A DNA stretch of 64,000 bases from Bolinopsis microptera (GCF_026151205.1 NC_087079.1:10034635-10098634); one strand, 5' to 3'. Numbered from the stretch's first letter, positions 38,201-53,200 are shown. Program-made: numbers and translations. The notes: a model not told the origin generated them from the sequence alone.

Positions 38201-41200
38201 GTGGCAGTAAAGTATGATGTTTTTGCCTTTGAAGAAGTGGTTTTATTGTATAACATATGGTGAGTTAAGATCGATTGATCCATAAGTGAGCTCCGCCAAA
38301 CAACTGTTACTCAACCCCTGGAAGGGTGTCAGACCGAGGCTATGTGTTTTAGAAGTGTTTAGAGTTTCTGAGTGCTCAATGTTTGTTTGTCAGAACAATA
38401 ACATCAAACATTTATAAACTGTTGGAATATATAAAATTATTTCGAATTGAGATTGTTTTGAATAAAATTGTTTCATATAAATTATAAAAGAAACAATTTC
38501 CATTTCAGGTGACGTTGTCAGAAGGCCGGGAGTTTGCAGAGAAGTATGGGTTACCTGTCATGTTGAAAGCAGTACACGGTGGAGGTGGCAGGGGTATGAG
38601 GGTTGTCAAGGAAATGTCTCAATTTAATGACAGTTTTCAGGTATCATTCACTTCAGACATTGTTCCGATCTTTTCAAATCTTTTAAGCTTTAACTTTCGA
38701 TTTACCAATAGATTTGATCCATGGAAGGAGTTCATACAACTACAGCCAAATTGCCACAAATTTATGACACTTAAGGTACGGTTACCATAGTTTCTTCAAC
38801 ATCTAACAACTGTTGCTATAGTAACGGTTACTCTGATTTTTATTGAAAGAAGGCGTTATTACCAGGCGTGTGTGAGAGAAGCTGAGCAAGCATTTGGTAA
38901 CGGAGACATGTTCATTGAGAAGTTCCTGGATAGACCCAGACATATAGAGGTTCAAATACTGGGTATGTTTTTAACTTTCTTACAGTCATCATAGTTATCA
39001 CACACTACACAGCCATAGTTACTAAGTTACTAGTCAATCGAAATTCGGGCCGATTGTCTCTCTCGAATAGCTTTTCGCCCCAACTGTGCCCCAGGAAATT
39101 CAATTTTGTGCCCCAAGTGTACCCCAAGTGTTCCTAGCTTTATTACCAAATTGCCTAACGGACGTTGTTCATCAACTGGAGACTCTATCATGTTTTGAAA
39201 ACCGGTTGTAATATCCAGGTGACAAACACGGCAACATAATACATTTGTTCGAGAGGGACTGTTCAGTGCAGAGACGACATCAGAAGGTTGTAGAGATTGC
39301 TCCCTCTGTTAATCTTGGTACGTCTTTTCTATCCTCTAAATTCTAGTAGATAGTTCTTATCTCCTTTTACTTAGAATTTTATCATTTACTATGTTAAAGA
39401 TACAGACTTGATTACTAGTAAGTGTACCTGTTTGGTAAGTAGAGGCATATCTGGCTCATAGCCAATGCCCAAATATGGTATACTACATATTATCTCACCA
39501 GAGTCCCACTAACAGATCCAGTGCTAAGAGAAAAGATGCTGAGTGACGCGGTGAAGCTGGCAGAACATATCGGGTATATAAACGCGGGTACTGTGGAGTT
39601 TCTAGTAGATAACATTGGTAACCACTATTTCATGGAGGTGAACCCTCGTATTCAGGTTAGATTTTTAGATTATTTTTGTAGCTTATTATCATAATTCAAT
39701 ATTGTTTTAGTTTAAGAGAACACTTGGTAATCACCATTTGAGCTGGTGCTTGTTTGTCTGGCACGACTTTTATTTAAGGGATCTTTCAAAATATCTTGTC
39801 CAAAAAAAGTGAGACTTTATAGTGTATGTCCAAATATTTATTGATCAACAATCATTACAGATATATTTGTAAGAAGTACTAGCACTATAATTTCACTTTG
39901 CTCCAATAAGTTTGCTCTTAAATTCAGATTTTATTAGCACCGTTAGACCAAGATTAAAGGTATCCAAACCACGTACCAGAAGAGGAACTTTGATATCTTT
40001 CAAATCTCAAACGAACACGTACACTAGACGGAGGTTCTAAGATTAAATATTCACGTTTGGGAGGTGTTATCTTTATTCCATTATTCAATATGTAGGTTAT
40101 TTTTATTTCACCCCGTGTTCAAAGTTATTGTAGCCGGTGTTATACTAATGGTAAAGGAATGGAGTCAGAATTAAGTTTAGACCAGCGTGACAGATTCATA
40201 CGTAAAACTGTGAAATGTTATATATATCTTACTATATATATAAAGCGAGAAGATATATATGTGTTTATCCGTACCATTTTACTGACACCACGGCATCAAC
40301 TTTAACACGAATTTCCGCAAAAAACCGTAAAAGATATAAAACTTAAACTTTTTTGACTGAGTCAGATGCTTTAATGGCCTTCAAATCAGCATGAAAAAAT
40401 AAAAAATAAATATTATATACATAATGTAACATAATGTACATATAATATGTAATAAAACACCTTCGACTAAATTCATCAAATAGTCCAAATATTGCTGTAG
40501 TATTACCGTGGACAATAAATATGTTTGATCTTCGAGTTTTTAAGTATAAGAGTTCTGTATTACCGCGAGAGAACCGCATCTTATTTCACCTAGTACTTCA
40601 CACGAAGTATTTCACTCTTGTAACACTACTTCAGGTTGAACACACTGTAACAGAGGAGGTGACAGGTGTAGATATCGTATGTTCCCAGCTTGAAGTTGCT
40701 ATGGGAACGTCTCTACCTGAACTTGGTCTTTCTCAGGTCAGATTCTAGAACTTTTATAATATAGTAACCATGGTAACTTTGTATGTTCAATTATTAGATT
40801 CCGGATCAGAACTTACAAACATATCTGAATGTAATTTTACTTTCGCTGTATTTCCCCGAGGCAATGTGATAGATAACTGCAGTACATTTGCAGGACAAAG
40901 TAGAATGTGTAGGCTCGTCTATTCAATGTAGGATAACGACAGAGGATCCAGAGAACGGGTTTATCCCTGACAATGGCCGAATAATCACCTATCGGTAAAT
41001 ATGACTCTATGATAATATTTTTCTCAACTATTAAACTTTGTTTATATATCTTGTCGCCTCTTACAACTAAATTGATTCGTGAAACAAGTAAAAAACGCTA
41101 TGCCTTCTTGCTGACAAAACTATGCCTTCTTGCCGCCATCACAACATAACACTATCCGGATATTACTTATACATAATATGTATTATAATTCATATCCTAT

Positions 41201-44200
41201 ATATCGTAACCGGGTGTTACACAACATACCACCTTATACATACCTAATACCTACTTACTATATACCTAATACATACCTACTACATACCTAATACATACCT
41301 AATACATACCTAATACATACCTAATACATACCTAATACATACCTAATACATACCTAATACATACCTAATACATACCTAATACATACCTAATACATACCTA
41401 ATACATACTTTATATATACCTAATACAGTACATACTATATACCTAATACATACCTAATACATACCTAATACATACCTAATACATACCTAATACATACCTA
41501 ATACATACCTAATACATACATACTATATACCTAATACATACCTAATACGTACCTAATACATACCTAATACATACATACTATATACCTAATACATACCTAA
41601 TACGTACCTAATACATACCTAATACATACCTAATACATACTTTATATATACCTAATACATACCTATTACCTAATACATACCTAATACATACCTAATACAT
41701 ACCTAATACATACCTAATACATACCTAATACATAACTTACATAACACCTAACTAATAATACCTGCAGGAGTCCAGGCGGGTACGGAGTGAGACTAGACAG
41801 AGGGAGTGGGTACAGTGGATCTGTTATCACACCCTACTACGATTCTCTGCTCGCTAAGTGTATCACTACTTCCTCCTCATTTGACAGTTAGTTATGTTCT
41901 TGTTTGATTGAAGTTAAAAGAAGATAAAAAAGGGCAGGTTAAGCTTTTACCAGGGAATAAGGATATTTGATATGTTTCTTGGCCGATGAAGCATATCAAA
42001 CGCTACCTTTTTTCAGTACTGAAGCTCGGTTATAAAATGCTATAAGCTGTATCCCTCCACTAGGCTATAATTTCAATTTCCCTAGGGTATTTTTTGTAAG
42101 GTTTTTCGAAAACGACGTACTTAATAAGGCAGTTATTGTAGGAGTTCTACCTTTAACAATGTTTCACTCTATCAGGAGCTGTTGCCAAGATGGTACAGGC
42201 CCTGTCAGATTTCAGAGTGAGAGGTGTAAAGACTAACATTGCATTCTTGGAGCGAGTAATGCATCACCCTGACTTCATATCTGGAAACAGTCAGTTTGTT
42301 TATTTGTTTATTTGTTAATTCTATAGATACGATAGATATTTTCCTGATGGGCTTATCAGTGGCGTAACGTTGCCTGTTGGCGCCCCCTGCCGAAAAAGCG
42401 CCCCCCTGTTGGCGCCCCCTCCCCTTTTGGTGCCCCTCCCTAAAATTGAACAAAATAGGTGATTTTAGAGAATACGCCGGTAAAATCTCTAAAAAAGTGT
42501 GTATCTAGAGCAAAACGCGCAGTTTTGCTAGTACTTTAGTTAAGTTTTCGAAATTGTCCCACATTCAAACGACGATTTGGCGCCCCCCTAAGACGGCGCC
42601 CCCCTGCACAGCGGGGTCAGCAGGGCCTTTCGTTACGCCACTGGGGCTTATCTATCTATTTTACAACAACTTGTTGCCCGAGAATTAAGTAAATCTAACC
42701 TTATCCATTCCTTCAGTCGACACCTCGTTTATCGAGAAAGAGAGCGACTACTTGCTCGCTCCCTGGGACGACAAGTCAGGAATGTTAAACACCTTGAGAT
42801 ACCTGAGTGAGGTAATGGTGAACGGCACTGACATTCCGGGTCTCCAAGGAAAACCAGGAGCAAACCCAATACCTTTAGCTCCTGTGGAGGAGGTGTATCA
42901 GAGGGGGTACAAACAGGTGCGAAATAGGGTTGCCATTATCGGTACAAAATTTTTTATCGCGATAATCGATAATTTTTTCAAAATTATCGCGATAATATCG
43001 GTTATCGGCGATAAATTTGGCAATATAATTGAAGTAATATTTATATGCACTCTGCATACTTGAATTATGCTCATATGCTATGTTACATCTTGTGCTGATT
43101 GCTTTGTTAAAGAATCAGTTGCAATATTGCCCTTTTATTTAACAAGCCCAAATTTCATAGACAAAATATGTTATTGCTTTTAGCAAACAATTTTTAAAAA
43201 GAAATCAGCACATGCACGACGTATTTCTTTGATAGTGTCAGTTTCCTGCCTGTTAGCAGTGAACAGACCTATCTCCCGAGCAAGGGTATCTGTCCTTGCT
43301 ACCGTAGTCAAATCACTGCCCTAATGTAGGTCTGATAATTCTTTTGTCAGCGGGATAGGATTGGAATCTGGTATCTGAAATTGTGGGAGTCGCCTGTGAG
43401 TCCTGAGGAACAATCGTCGAACTACATGCGAAGCTCAATCGCTGTTTGTCTCTTTCTGCTTAAACAACCGCTGGTGCAGAGACTTAGAGTTACGTATCAA
43501 GGTTGACTTTGTGATAACTCTGTATTCTTGTCCTACATCTTCATCTAGAATACCGGGGTCCGAGTAGAACTTTACCAGCGATACGAAGTGAAGGCCCTTT
43601 CTCTTGGCATATCGTGTACGTAGCCTATCGAGAAGGGTTCGAGAAAGTGGCGAGTCTATCTCAGATCTCTTCTAGCTTGCTGTCAATAAACTAAATAATC
43701 ACTTCTGCTTGAGCGAGCATGCTGTCTCTTTTACACAAAAACTCAGTTACAATCTTGAACGGTGCGAGAGTCTTGGTAATGTCTTTTAAAGCTAACTCAG
43801 TCTCTTCTACATCCAGTTTTAGATTGCCTAGCTCCAAGTCATCTAAAATTCCGTGCACTGCATCAGTTATCCGGTCATATCTCTCCAACATACTGCACAG
43901 CGAGCTCCAACGGGTTTAGTAGTCTCGTTGCAGTCTGCAAGTACCTTTTCGTGCTTCAACAAACAACAATAACGAGGTCTACAACCTCCAAGTAGACTGC
44001 AAATTATGCTAGCACTGGGTTTTAACTTTACAAACAGAGAAATGGATTCGAAAAATATGTTAAATGTTGGCCATCTTACCCTAATAAAAATTTGTTGATT
44101 ATCGCGATAATTCTCGAAAATTATCGCGATAATCGATAACGATTTTTGGGAAATTATCGCCGATAATTATCGGCCGATAATATCGGTTGGCAACCCTAGT

Positions 44201-47200
44201 GCGAAACATGTCCTCTAAATTCGGGCTTATTGTGCGGACATTTAATCTGTGATTTTACATGTATCTCTATATGGAATAATAATCCTTACAACGGTTTCTA
44301 CAGATTACAGACTGCACATTTCTGTGCTGCATGTCATCTTGCGATGTACATTGTATGTGTATTTCTCGAGCTTGATTAATTACCAGGTTGTAGTGTTGGC
44401 AGCTAGGAATCCGGCAATAATGATTACAAAATATGCTTGGCTTATTTTTAATTTTACAAGAATCGCTTTGGATAGAATGAGGCTTTAGCTGACTACAATT
44501 GATTAAAAGTAGAGTAGAGCAGTTTTGAACAGCTATATAAGATAAGTGTAGAGTTTAACCTGTACTCTATCAGGTGTTAAATAAGAGTAGAGTTTAAGCC
44601 CGTACTCTATCAGGTGCTAGATAAGTGTAGAGTTTGACCCGTACACTATCAGGTGCTAGATAAGTGTAGAGTTTGACCCGTACTCTATCAGGTGCTAGAT
44701 AAGTGTAGAGTTTAAGCCCTTACTCTATCAGGTGCTAGATAAGAGTAGAGTTTAAGCCCGTACTCTATCAGGTGCTAGATAAGTGTAGAGTTTAACCCGT
44801 ACTCTATCAGGTGCTAGATAAGTGTAGAGTTTGACTCGTACTCTATCAGGTGCTAGATAAGTGTAGAGTTTGACCCGTACTCTATCAGGTGCTAGATAAG
44901 TGTAGAGTTTGACCCGTACTCTATCAGGTGCTAGATAAGTGTAGAGTTTGACCCGTACTCTATCAGGTGCTAGATAAGTGTAGAGTTTGACCCGTACTTT
45001 ATCAGTTGCTAGATAAGTGTAGAGTTTGACCCGTACTCTATCAGGTGCTAGATAAATGTAGAGTTTAACCCGTACTCTATCAGGTGCTAGATAAGTGTAG
45101 AGTTTGACCCGTACTCTATCAGGTGCTAGATAAGTGTAGAGTTTAACCCGTACTCTATCAGGTGCTAGATAAGTGTAGAGTTTGACTCGTACTCTATCAG
45201 GTGCTAGATAAGTGTAGAGTTTGACCCGTACTCTATCAGGTGCTAGATAAGAGTAGAGTTTAAGCCCGTACTCTATCAGGTGCTAGATAAGTGTAGAGTT
45301 TGACCCGTACTCTATCAGGTGCTAGATAAGAGTAGAGTTTGACCCGTACTCTATCAGGTGCTAGATAAGAGTAGAGTTTGACCCGTACTCTATCAGGTGC
45401 TAGATAAGTGTAGAGTTTGACCCGTACTCTACCAGGTGCTAGATAAGGGTAGAGTTTAAGCCCGTACTCTATCAGGTGCTAGATAAGTGTAGAGTTTGAC
45501 CCGTACTCTATCAGGTGCTAGATAAGAGTAGAGTTTGACCCGTACTCTATCAGGTGCTAGATAAGTGTAGAGTTTAACCCGTACTCTATCAGGTGCTAGA
45601 TAAGTGTAGAGTTTGACTCGTACTCTATCAGGTGCTAGATAAGTGTAGAGTTTGACCCGTACTCTATCAGGTGCTAGATAGGTGTAGAGTTTGACCCGTA
45701 CTCTATCAGGTGCTAGATAAGTGTAGAGTTTGACCCGTACTCTATCAGGTGCTAGATAAGAGTAGAGTTTAAGCCCGTACTCTATCAGGTGCTAGATAAG
45801 TGTAGAGTTTGACCCGTACTCTATCAGGTGCTAGATAAGAGTAGAGTTTGACCCGTACTCTATCAGGTGCTAGATAAGTGTAGAGTTTGACCCGTACTCT
45901 ATCAGGTGCTAGATAAGAGTAGAGTTTAAGCCCGTACTCTATCAGGTGCTAGATAAGTGTAGAGTTTGACCCGTACTCTATCAGGTGCTAGATAAGTGTA
46001 GAGTTTGACCCGTACTCTATCAGGTGCTAGATAAGAGTAGAGTTTGACCCGTACTCTATCAGGTGCTAGATAAGAGTAGAGTTTGACCCGTACTCTATCA
46101 GGTGCTAGATAAGTGTAGAGTTTAACCCGTACTCTATCAGGTGCTAGATAAGTGTAGAGTTTGACTCGTACTCTATCAGGTGCTAGATAAGTGTAGAGTT
46201 TGACCCGTACTCTATCAGGTGCTAGATAGGTGTAGAGTTTGACCCGTACTCTATCAGGTGCTAGATAAGTGTAGAGTTTGACTCGTATTCTATCAGGTGC
46301 TAGATAAGTGTAGAGTTTGACCCGTACTCTATTAGGTGCTAGATAGGTGTAGAGTTTGACCCGTACTCTATCAGGTGCTACATAAGTGTAGAGTTTGACC
46401 CGTACTCTATCAGGTGCTAGATAAGTGTAGAGTTTGACCCGTACTCTATCAGGTGCTAGATAAGAGTAGAGTTTGACCCGTACTCTATCAGGTGCTAGAT
46501 AAGAGTAGAGTTTGACCCGTACTCTATCAGGTGCTAGATAAGTGTAGAGTTTGACCCGTACTCTATCAGGTGCTAGATAAGAGTAGAGTTTAAGCCCGTA
46601 CTCTATCAGGTGCTAGATAAGTGTAGAGTTTGACCCGTACTCTATCAGGTGCTAGATAAGAGTAGAGTTTGACCCGTACTCTATCAGGTGCTAGATGAGT
46701 GTAGAGTTTGACCCGTACTCTATCAGGTGCTAGATAGGTGTAGAGTTTGACCCGTACTCTATCAGGTGCTAGATAAGTGTAGAGTTTGACCCGTACTCTA
46801 TCAGGTGCTAGATAAGTGTAGAGTTTGACCCGTACTCTATCAGGTGCTAGATAAGTGTAGAGTTTGACCCGTACTCTATCAGGTGCTAGATAAGAGTAGA
46901 GTTTAAGCCCGTACTCTATCAGGTGCTAGATAAGTGTAGAGTTTGACCCGTACTCTATCAGGTGCTAGATAAGAGTAGAGTTTGACCCGTACTCTATCAG
47001 GTGCTAGATAAGAGTAGAGTTTGACCCGTACTCTATCAGGTGCTAGATAAGTGTAGAGTTTGACCCGTACTCTACCAGGTGCTAGATAAGGGTAGAGTTT
47101 AAGCCCGTACTCTATCAGGTGCTAGATAAGTGTAGAGTTTGACCCGTACTCTATCAGGTGCTAGATAAGAGTAGAGTTTGACCCGTACTCTATCAGGTGC

Positions 47201-50200
47201 TAGATAAGTGTAGAGTTTAACCCGTACTCTATCAGGTGCTAGATAAGTGTAGAGTTTGACTCGTACTCTATCAGGTGCTAGATAAGTGTAGAGTTTGACC
47301 CGTACTCTATCAGGTGCTAGATAGGTGTAGAGTTTGACCCGTACTCTATCAGGTGATAGATAAGTGTAGAGTTTGACCCGTACTCTATCAGGTGCTAGAT
47401 GAGTGTAGAGGTTGACCCGTACTCTATCAGGTGCTGGATAAGTGTAGAGTTTGACCCGTATTCTATCAGGTGCTAGATAAGAGTAGAGTTTGACCCGTAC
47501 TCTATCAGCTGCTAGATAAGAGTAGAGTTTGACCCGTACTCTATCAGGTGCTAGATAAGTGTAGAGTTTGACCCGTACTCTATCAGGTGCTAGATAAGAG
47601 TAGAGTTTAAGCCCGTACTCTATCAGGTGCTAGATAAGTGTAGAGTTTGACCCGTACTCTATCAGGTGCTAGATAAGAGTAGAGTTTGACCCGTACTCTA
47701 TCAGGTGCTAGATAAGAGTAGAGTTTAAGCCCGTACTCTATCAGGTGCTAGATAAGAGTAGAGTTTGACCCGTACTCTATCAGGTGCTAGATAAGAGTAG
47801 AGTTTGACCCGTACTCTATCAGGTGCTAGATAAGTGTAGAGTTTGACCCGTACTCTATCAGGTGCTAGATAAGAGTAGAGTTTAAGCCCGTACTCTATCA
47901 GGTGCTAGATAAGTGTAGAGTTTGACCCGTACTCTATCAGGTGCTAGATAAGAGTAGAGTTTGACCCGTACTCTATCAGGTGCTAGATAAATGTAGAGTT
48001 TAACCCGTACTCTATCAGGTGCTAGATAAGTGTAGAGTTTGACTCGTACTCTATCAGGTGCTAAATAAGTGTAGAGTTTGACCCGTACTCTATCAGGTGC
48101 TAGATAGGTGTAGAGTTTGACCCGTACTCTATTAGGTGCTAGATAAGTGTAGAGTTTGACTCGTACTCTATCAGGTGCTAAATAAGTGTAGAGTTTGACC
48201 CGTACTCTATCAGGTGCTAGATAGGTGTAGAGTTTGACCCGTACTCTATCAGGTGCTGGATAAGTGTAGAGTTTGACCCGTACTCTATCAGGTGCTAGAT
48301 AAGTGTAGAGTTTGACCCGTACTCTATCAGGTGCTAGATAAGAGTAGAGTTTAAGCCCGTACTCTATCAGGTGCTAGATAAGTGTAGAGTTTGACCCGTA
48401 CTCTACCAGGTGCTAGATAAGTGTAGAGTTTAACCCGTACTCTATCAGGTGCTAGATAAGTCTAGAGTTTGACCTGTACTCTATCAGGTGCTGGATGAAG
48501 GAGGACCGGACGCACTGGCTCGCGCAGTCCGACAGAAAAGCGGTCTGCTACTGACGGACACGACGTGGCGAGACGCGCATCAGAGTTCACTCATGACCCG
48601 CATGAGAACACACGACCTCTGCAAGGTTTGTTAGATTATTTATAAATAAACTATTTGTAAACAGTATAAACAGTGATAAGCAGGTGTAGAAGTTGAGAAT
48701 AAGCTTCCGTGTAGAGGAATAATAATAGGAATAGCAGAGAATCAGAGAACATCCGAGAGTTTACTATACCAGCAAATTTCAAGAGATAAAAGCAACAGCG
48801 TAGAATTGAGAGTCAACTAGCAAATTTCAAAAAATAAAAATTATAGCGTAGAATTGGATAACTTTCGACATGCTATTTGCTACTACATGATCTCAATAAT
48901 TAAAATGATTGGAGAATGGTCGAGAATGTACTACCAACGTAGCGGTATGGTTAATTTGTGATTTTCATTGACAAATGTGCCTTACAATGTAGTCAGGGTT
49001 ATATTAAGTAATTTATCCTCGAATTAGCCTAATTATGCTGTTGTACTATAATTATAATGAAAACACTAATGCTTCAAAGTTCAATGGACCATTGGTGCTT
49101 TTATTAATTTATTATGAAACCAACAAATTATCATAAGATTTACAATCGTGTGATGTCGTCTTATGTGATATTTAATATTATCATACGATGCATGGTGTGA
49201 TAGTGAATATTTATCTAAGAAGGTGGTTTGAAGTGCTGGTCCTTGTGCTGAAAGGTTACGTAGTACTCACTACTCAACCTACTCGACAGATAAAAGGCCG
49301 GTATTGGCAGTTCTACTATTAGAAGTATATACAGTTTTATCAATATTATAATCAGAATATATACAGTTTTATCAATATCATCCACTTTTCACTGGTATTT
49401 CTAATATGTTGACATAATTTTCTGATGAAGTTAGATGATTTAATCATGCTAGTGCCTTGAATCTGTAGAATGCTGATTGCTGGTTCGTAATCTCACTAAA
49501 TTGTACCTGATTCGGACGGGTTATAAACAAGTCAGAAGTTGAACTACCGTTTCCACAATAATTATCACGATGCATAACACGTTTAACTTCTGCAAATAAT
49601 GCCATTATATTATGGGGTATGTAATCCGAACACGAACTACCGCTCCCACAATATAGCAGTTATGATCACCAAATCACGAATAACCTCTACAAAATGCTGA
49701 TGTTGTGTGTGCGTGTGGCAAGGGGAGTCTTGATTATATTATGGTGAACATTTCCGGATTACTAGAGAATAAAGATCCGTTATGTAAACAAAAGTAATGT
49801 TAACAAAAGTCACATACTAACTACGTGTATTCGTAACCTGTTTGTAGCCCAAAATATGTCCTAGAAAATGGAGATTTTTTCATGATCAAGAATGTGCCAG
49901 ATCTTCCATATTCTGTTGGAAACAACTAAACCTGTATATAACTTTTTAGTTATATAAGAGCTATGGTTTGGGCACAGACAATATTTGTATCATGTTCTCG
50001 TATTTTGAAAGACTCGCTAAATTTGCCATCATGAACTACTACAGGCATATCCTATGTCAAACGTATTTAAAAAATCACATTACCAATACCAGCCACAGAA
50101 TATAATGTAGGATAATAAGATGATGCCACAGGACACGATCCTGTGGCAAGATGGGGTACAGTTTGAAATGCTCTGTTTCAATCTCATTATCAATCTCATT

Positions 50201-53200
50201 ATCAGGTACATATCTCATTAAGTGTTTCAGGTGAAGACTGTACTACCATGTTTCAATCTGACAATGTGTTTCAGGCTGCTCCTATGACTGCTAAGTACAT
50301 GAACAATCTCTTCTCTATCGAGATGTGGGGAGGCGCTACATTCGACGTGGCTTTAAGGTTTGTCTTCAAATTATTATGTACACTATCATATATAATTACC
50401 ATAATCAATAATATACAGTGAAATATCAATTTCCGGACTCAGGACCTGTTGATTCCGGACATTACTGGACCATCTTTTAGTTGTCTGGCTAATCAGATAA
50501 CCACACATCAGGTTTCTACACGAATGCCCTTGGAGGAGATTAGAAAGACTAAGAGAGGCTGTACCCAACATTCCTTTCCAGATGTTGCTGAGAGGAGCAA
50601 ATGGAGTTGGATACACTTCATACCCTGACAACGTGGTAGGTTACTGACAAGTTACCATGACAACGTAGTAGGTTACTGACAAGTTACCCTGACAAAATGG
50701 TAGGTTACTGACAAGTTACCCTGACAACGTAGTAGGTTACTGACAAGTTACCCTGACAACGTAGTAGGTTACTGACAAGTTACCCTGACAAAATGGTAGG
50801 TTACTGACAAGTTACCCTGACAACGTGGTAAGTTACTGACAAGTTACCCTGACAACGTGGTTGATTTACTAACGCAATGTCTTCCAAATTTCATGTAGTT
50901 TGTTGAGCCATATCGTGCTGTGTCATCTTGTAAGTTTAAATCAATTTTTTTATCCTTATCTTGTTTTATCCTTTTAGGTGTACGAGTTTGTAAAGCAGTC
51001 CTCGGAGGCCGGAGTTGATATCTTCAGAGTGTTTGACTCCCTCAACTTCGTGGACAATATGCTGCTAGGTAGACTTTCAACTTCAGACCTTGTTATATTG
51101 CCCAGAATCACGTGATATTTCTAATTGAACCTCCAGTATAAGACAGTATGTTCTTCTTCCTCCAGTTTTTTAAACGGGATAATGGACCTATCCATTTTAA
51201 TCATAGTATTGTACTGCTATTGTAACATAAACCATGGTATTGTAACATAAACCATGGTATTGTAACATAAACCATGGTATTGTAACATAAACCATGGTAT
51301 TGTACCACTAATAATAGTACATTTAACCAGGGATAGATGCAGTGAGACAAACTAAAGGAGTAGCAGAGGCTGCTATCTGTTACACAGGGGACCTATCAGC
51401 TACTAATGGTGGAGGCAAATACAACATTGATTACTATCTTAACTTAGCAAAGGTACAACATTGATTACTATCTTAACTTGGCTAAGGTATGGTCACAGTT
51501 GTGCAGCTTAATAGTTAATATTGCTGTGTGACAGCAAGGTCCTCTTTAACAATCGTGAAATCGTAATGATATATTGTTGGAGACTTTGGAATCTGTCTGA
51601 CGAATTAAAATCTAGTCAAATGCTTTTATCGTCGTTGTACAATATCTTTGCATATCTATTCCTCTGTAGATTAAGTATATCTTACTAACTACTGCCTACT
51701 CAATATCTCAGGTATTTGTTGAAGCAGGAGCCCACATTCTCTGTGTAAAAGATATGGCAGGGTTACTGAAACCGGCTGCGGCGACTACACTAATCTCAGC
51801 GCTTCGAGCGGAGTTCCCGGATACGCCGATACACGTGCACACACACGACACTGCAGGTATACATTATACATTGTACATCCTGTATACACTATACATCCTG
51901 TTCAGGGTCATAGTTAATTGTATTTGTATACACGGTGGTTATGTCAATAAGCTCAGACTAAACTGAATTATAAAAAGGTTTCAGGTTAAATTTCCTTGTT
52001 ATGTTCGTTCTAGTTATTAAAGTTTGTCGCAAGTTTAATTGTAGATATTACATGCACATGTTGATGTAAGATCAGGCGATTATTTATGATAGATATTTTC
52101 AAGTTCAACAGTTATTCTCAGTCCGATTATATGCATAATAATATGGTAATGTTTGTAATCCAGAATATCCATACATTCAACAAAGACTCTCTTTTAACCT
52201 GGAACAATTTTACTTGCAAGGATCACGATTCTTCCAGTTCGCCTGTCATAGACTAAATTTGAATTTCTGTGGTGATATTTATCGAATTTTCGTTACAAAG
52301 AAATCAATTTATTAATTAACAGCATTTTATCAAATTAAGGAAACGACTAAATCACACTATAGTGTCACCAATAAAACGAAGGGGAAATATGAACTAGAAA
52401 ACTCCAATTTTGGTAGATCTATAAACGGTTTTAAATCGGTAATAAAAATTCATCATTCTTTCGCAACTACTTGTGGTCACTGTACTGAAAGTTTTCTGTT
52501 TTATAGGATTGATGATATGACGATGAATAATATTTATTTAGGAACTCCCGCGCCTTGGGCTGATTACGACAATTGTAATTTGTATGTAAAAAGGTGGGCA
52601 TCGACAATACTTCCGCGCGCGCGCGATTGGACGTGACGCGCGATGCAATGCTTCATTATAATATAATTTATATTATGATATTTTCGGCGACATATCAGAT
52701 CAGCTGTTCAATCTTTCAGTCCGTTCTTGCAAACTTGTTAAGGCAGATTCGTCCGAGTGCCGATGTTTTACCTGATGTCTCCACAGATATACAGTTGTAT
52801 TTAATTGAGTCTATAGCCACCACTGTACCAAAGTATCGGCCATCTCCAGATATAAATCTATGTATTTACTATTTCTCGCTTCCTTGTGTTATTTTTCTCA
52901 GATTATTAAAGTTGAAGTCTCAGTTCACTGATTCTAAAAATGTAAGGCCCTATTATGCATTTTATCACTCATCTTGATCTTATACCACGATAAGTCAGCA
53001 CAACGTCGTTTAGTAATGTTAAATCCCAAACTTTTGTGAAGAGTCAAGAGTGAACAACTCCCGAGATTCGAGAATAACATACACTGAGCGAATTTTCTGA
53101 GAACTGGCATGAAAGCAAATTTATAATTCGTGATTCATTTCGGTATTAATCAACTTGAAATTATCATGTTAACATCTAAAATCCCAAATATTTCAATGTG

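Noticed and set aside
44541-48487. CRISPR-like array
   Set aside because: The repeat has no spacers of constant length with unique sequence. It is a tandem satellite in a eukaryotic intron.
52594-52977. Plus frame of 127 codons in PC intron 19
   Set aside because: Low-complexity composition without motif or homologous pattern; probably chance.
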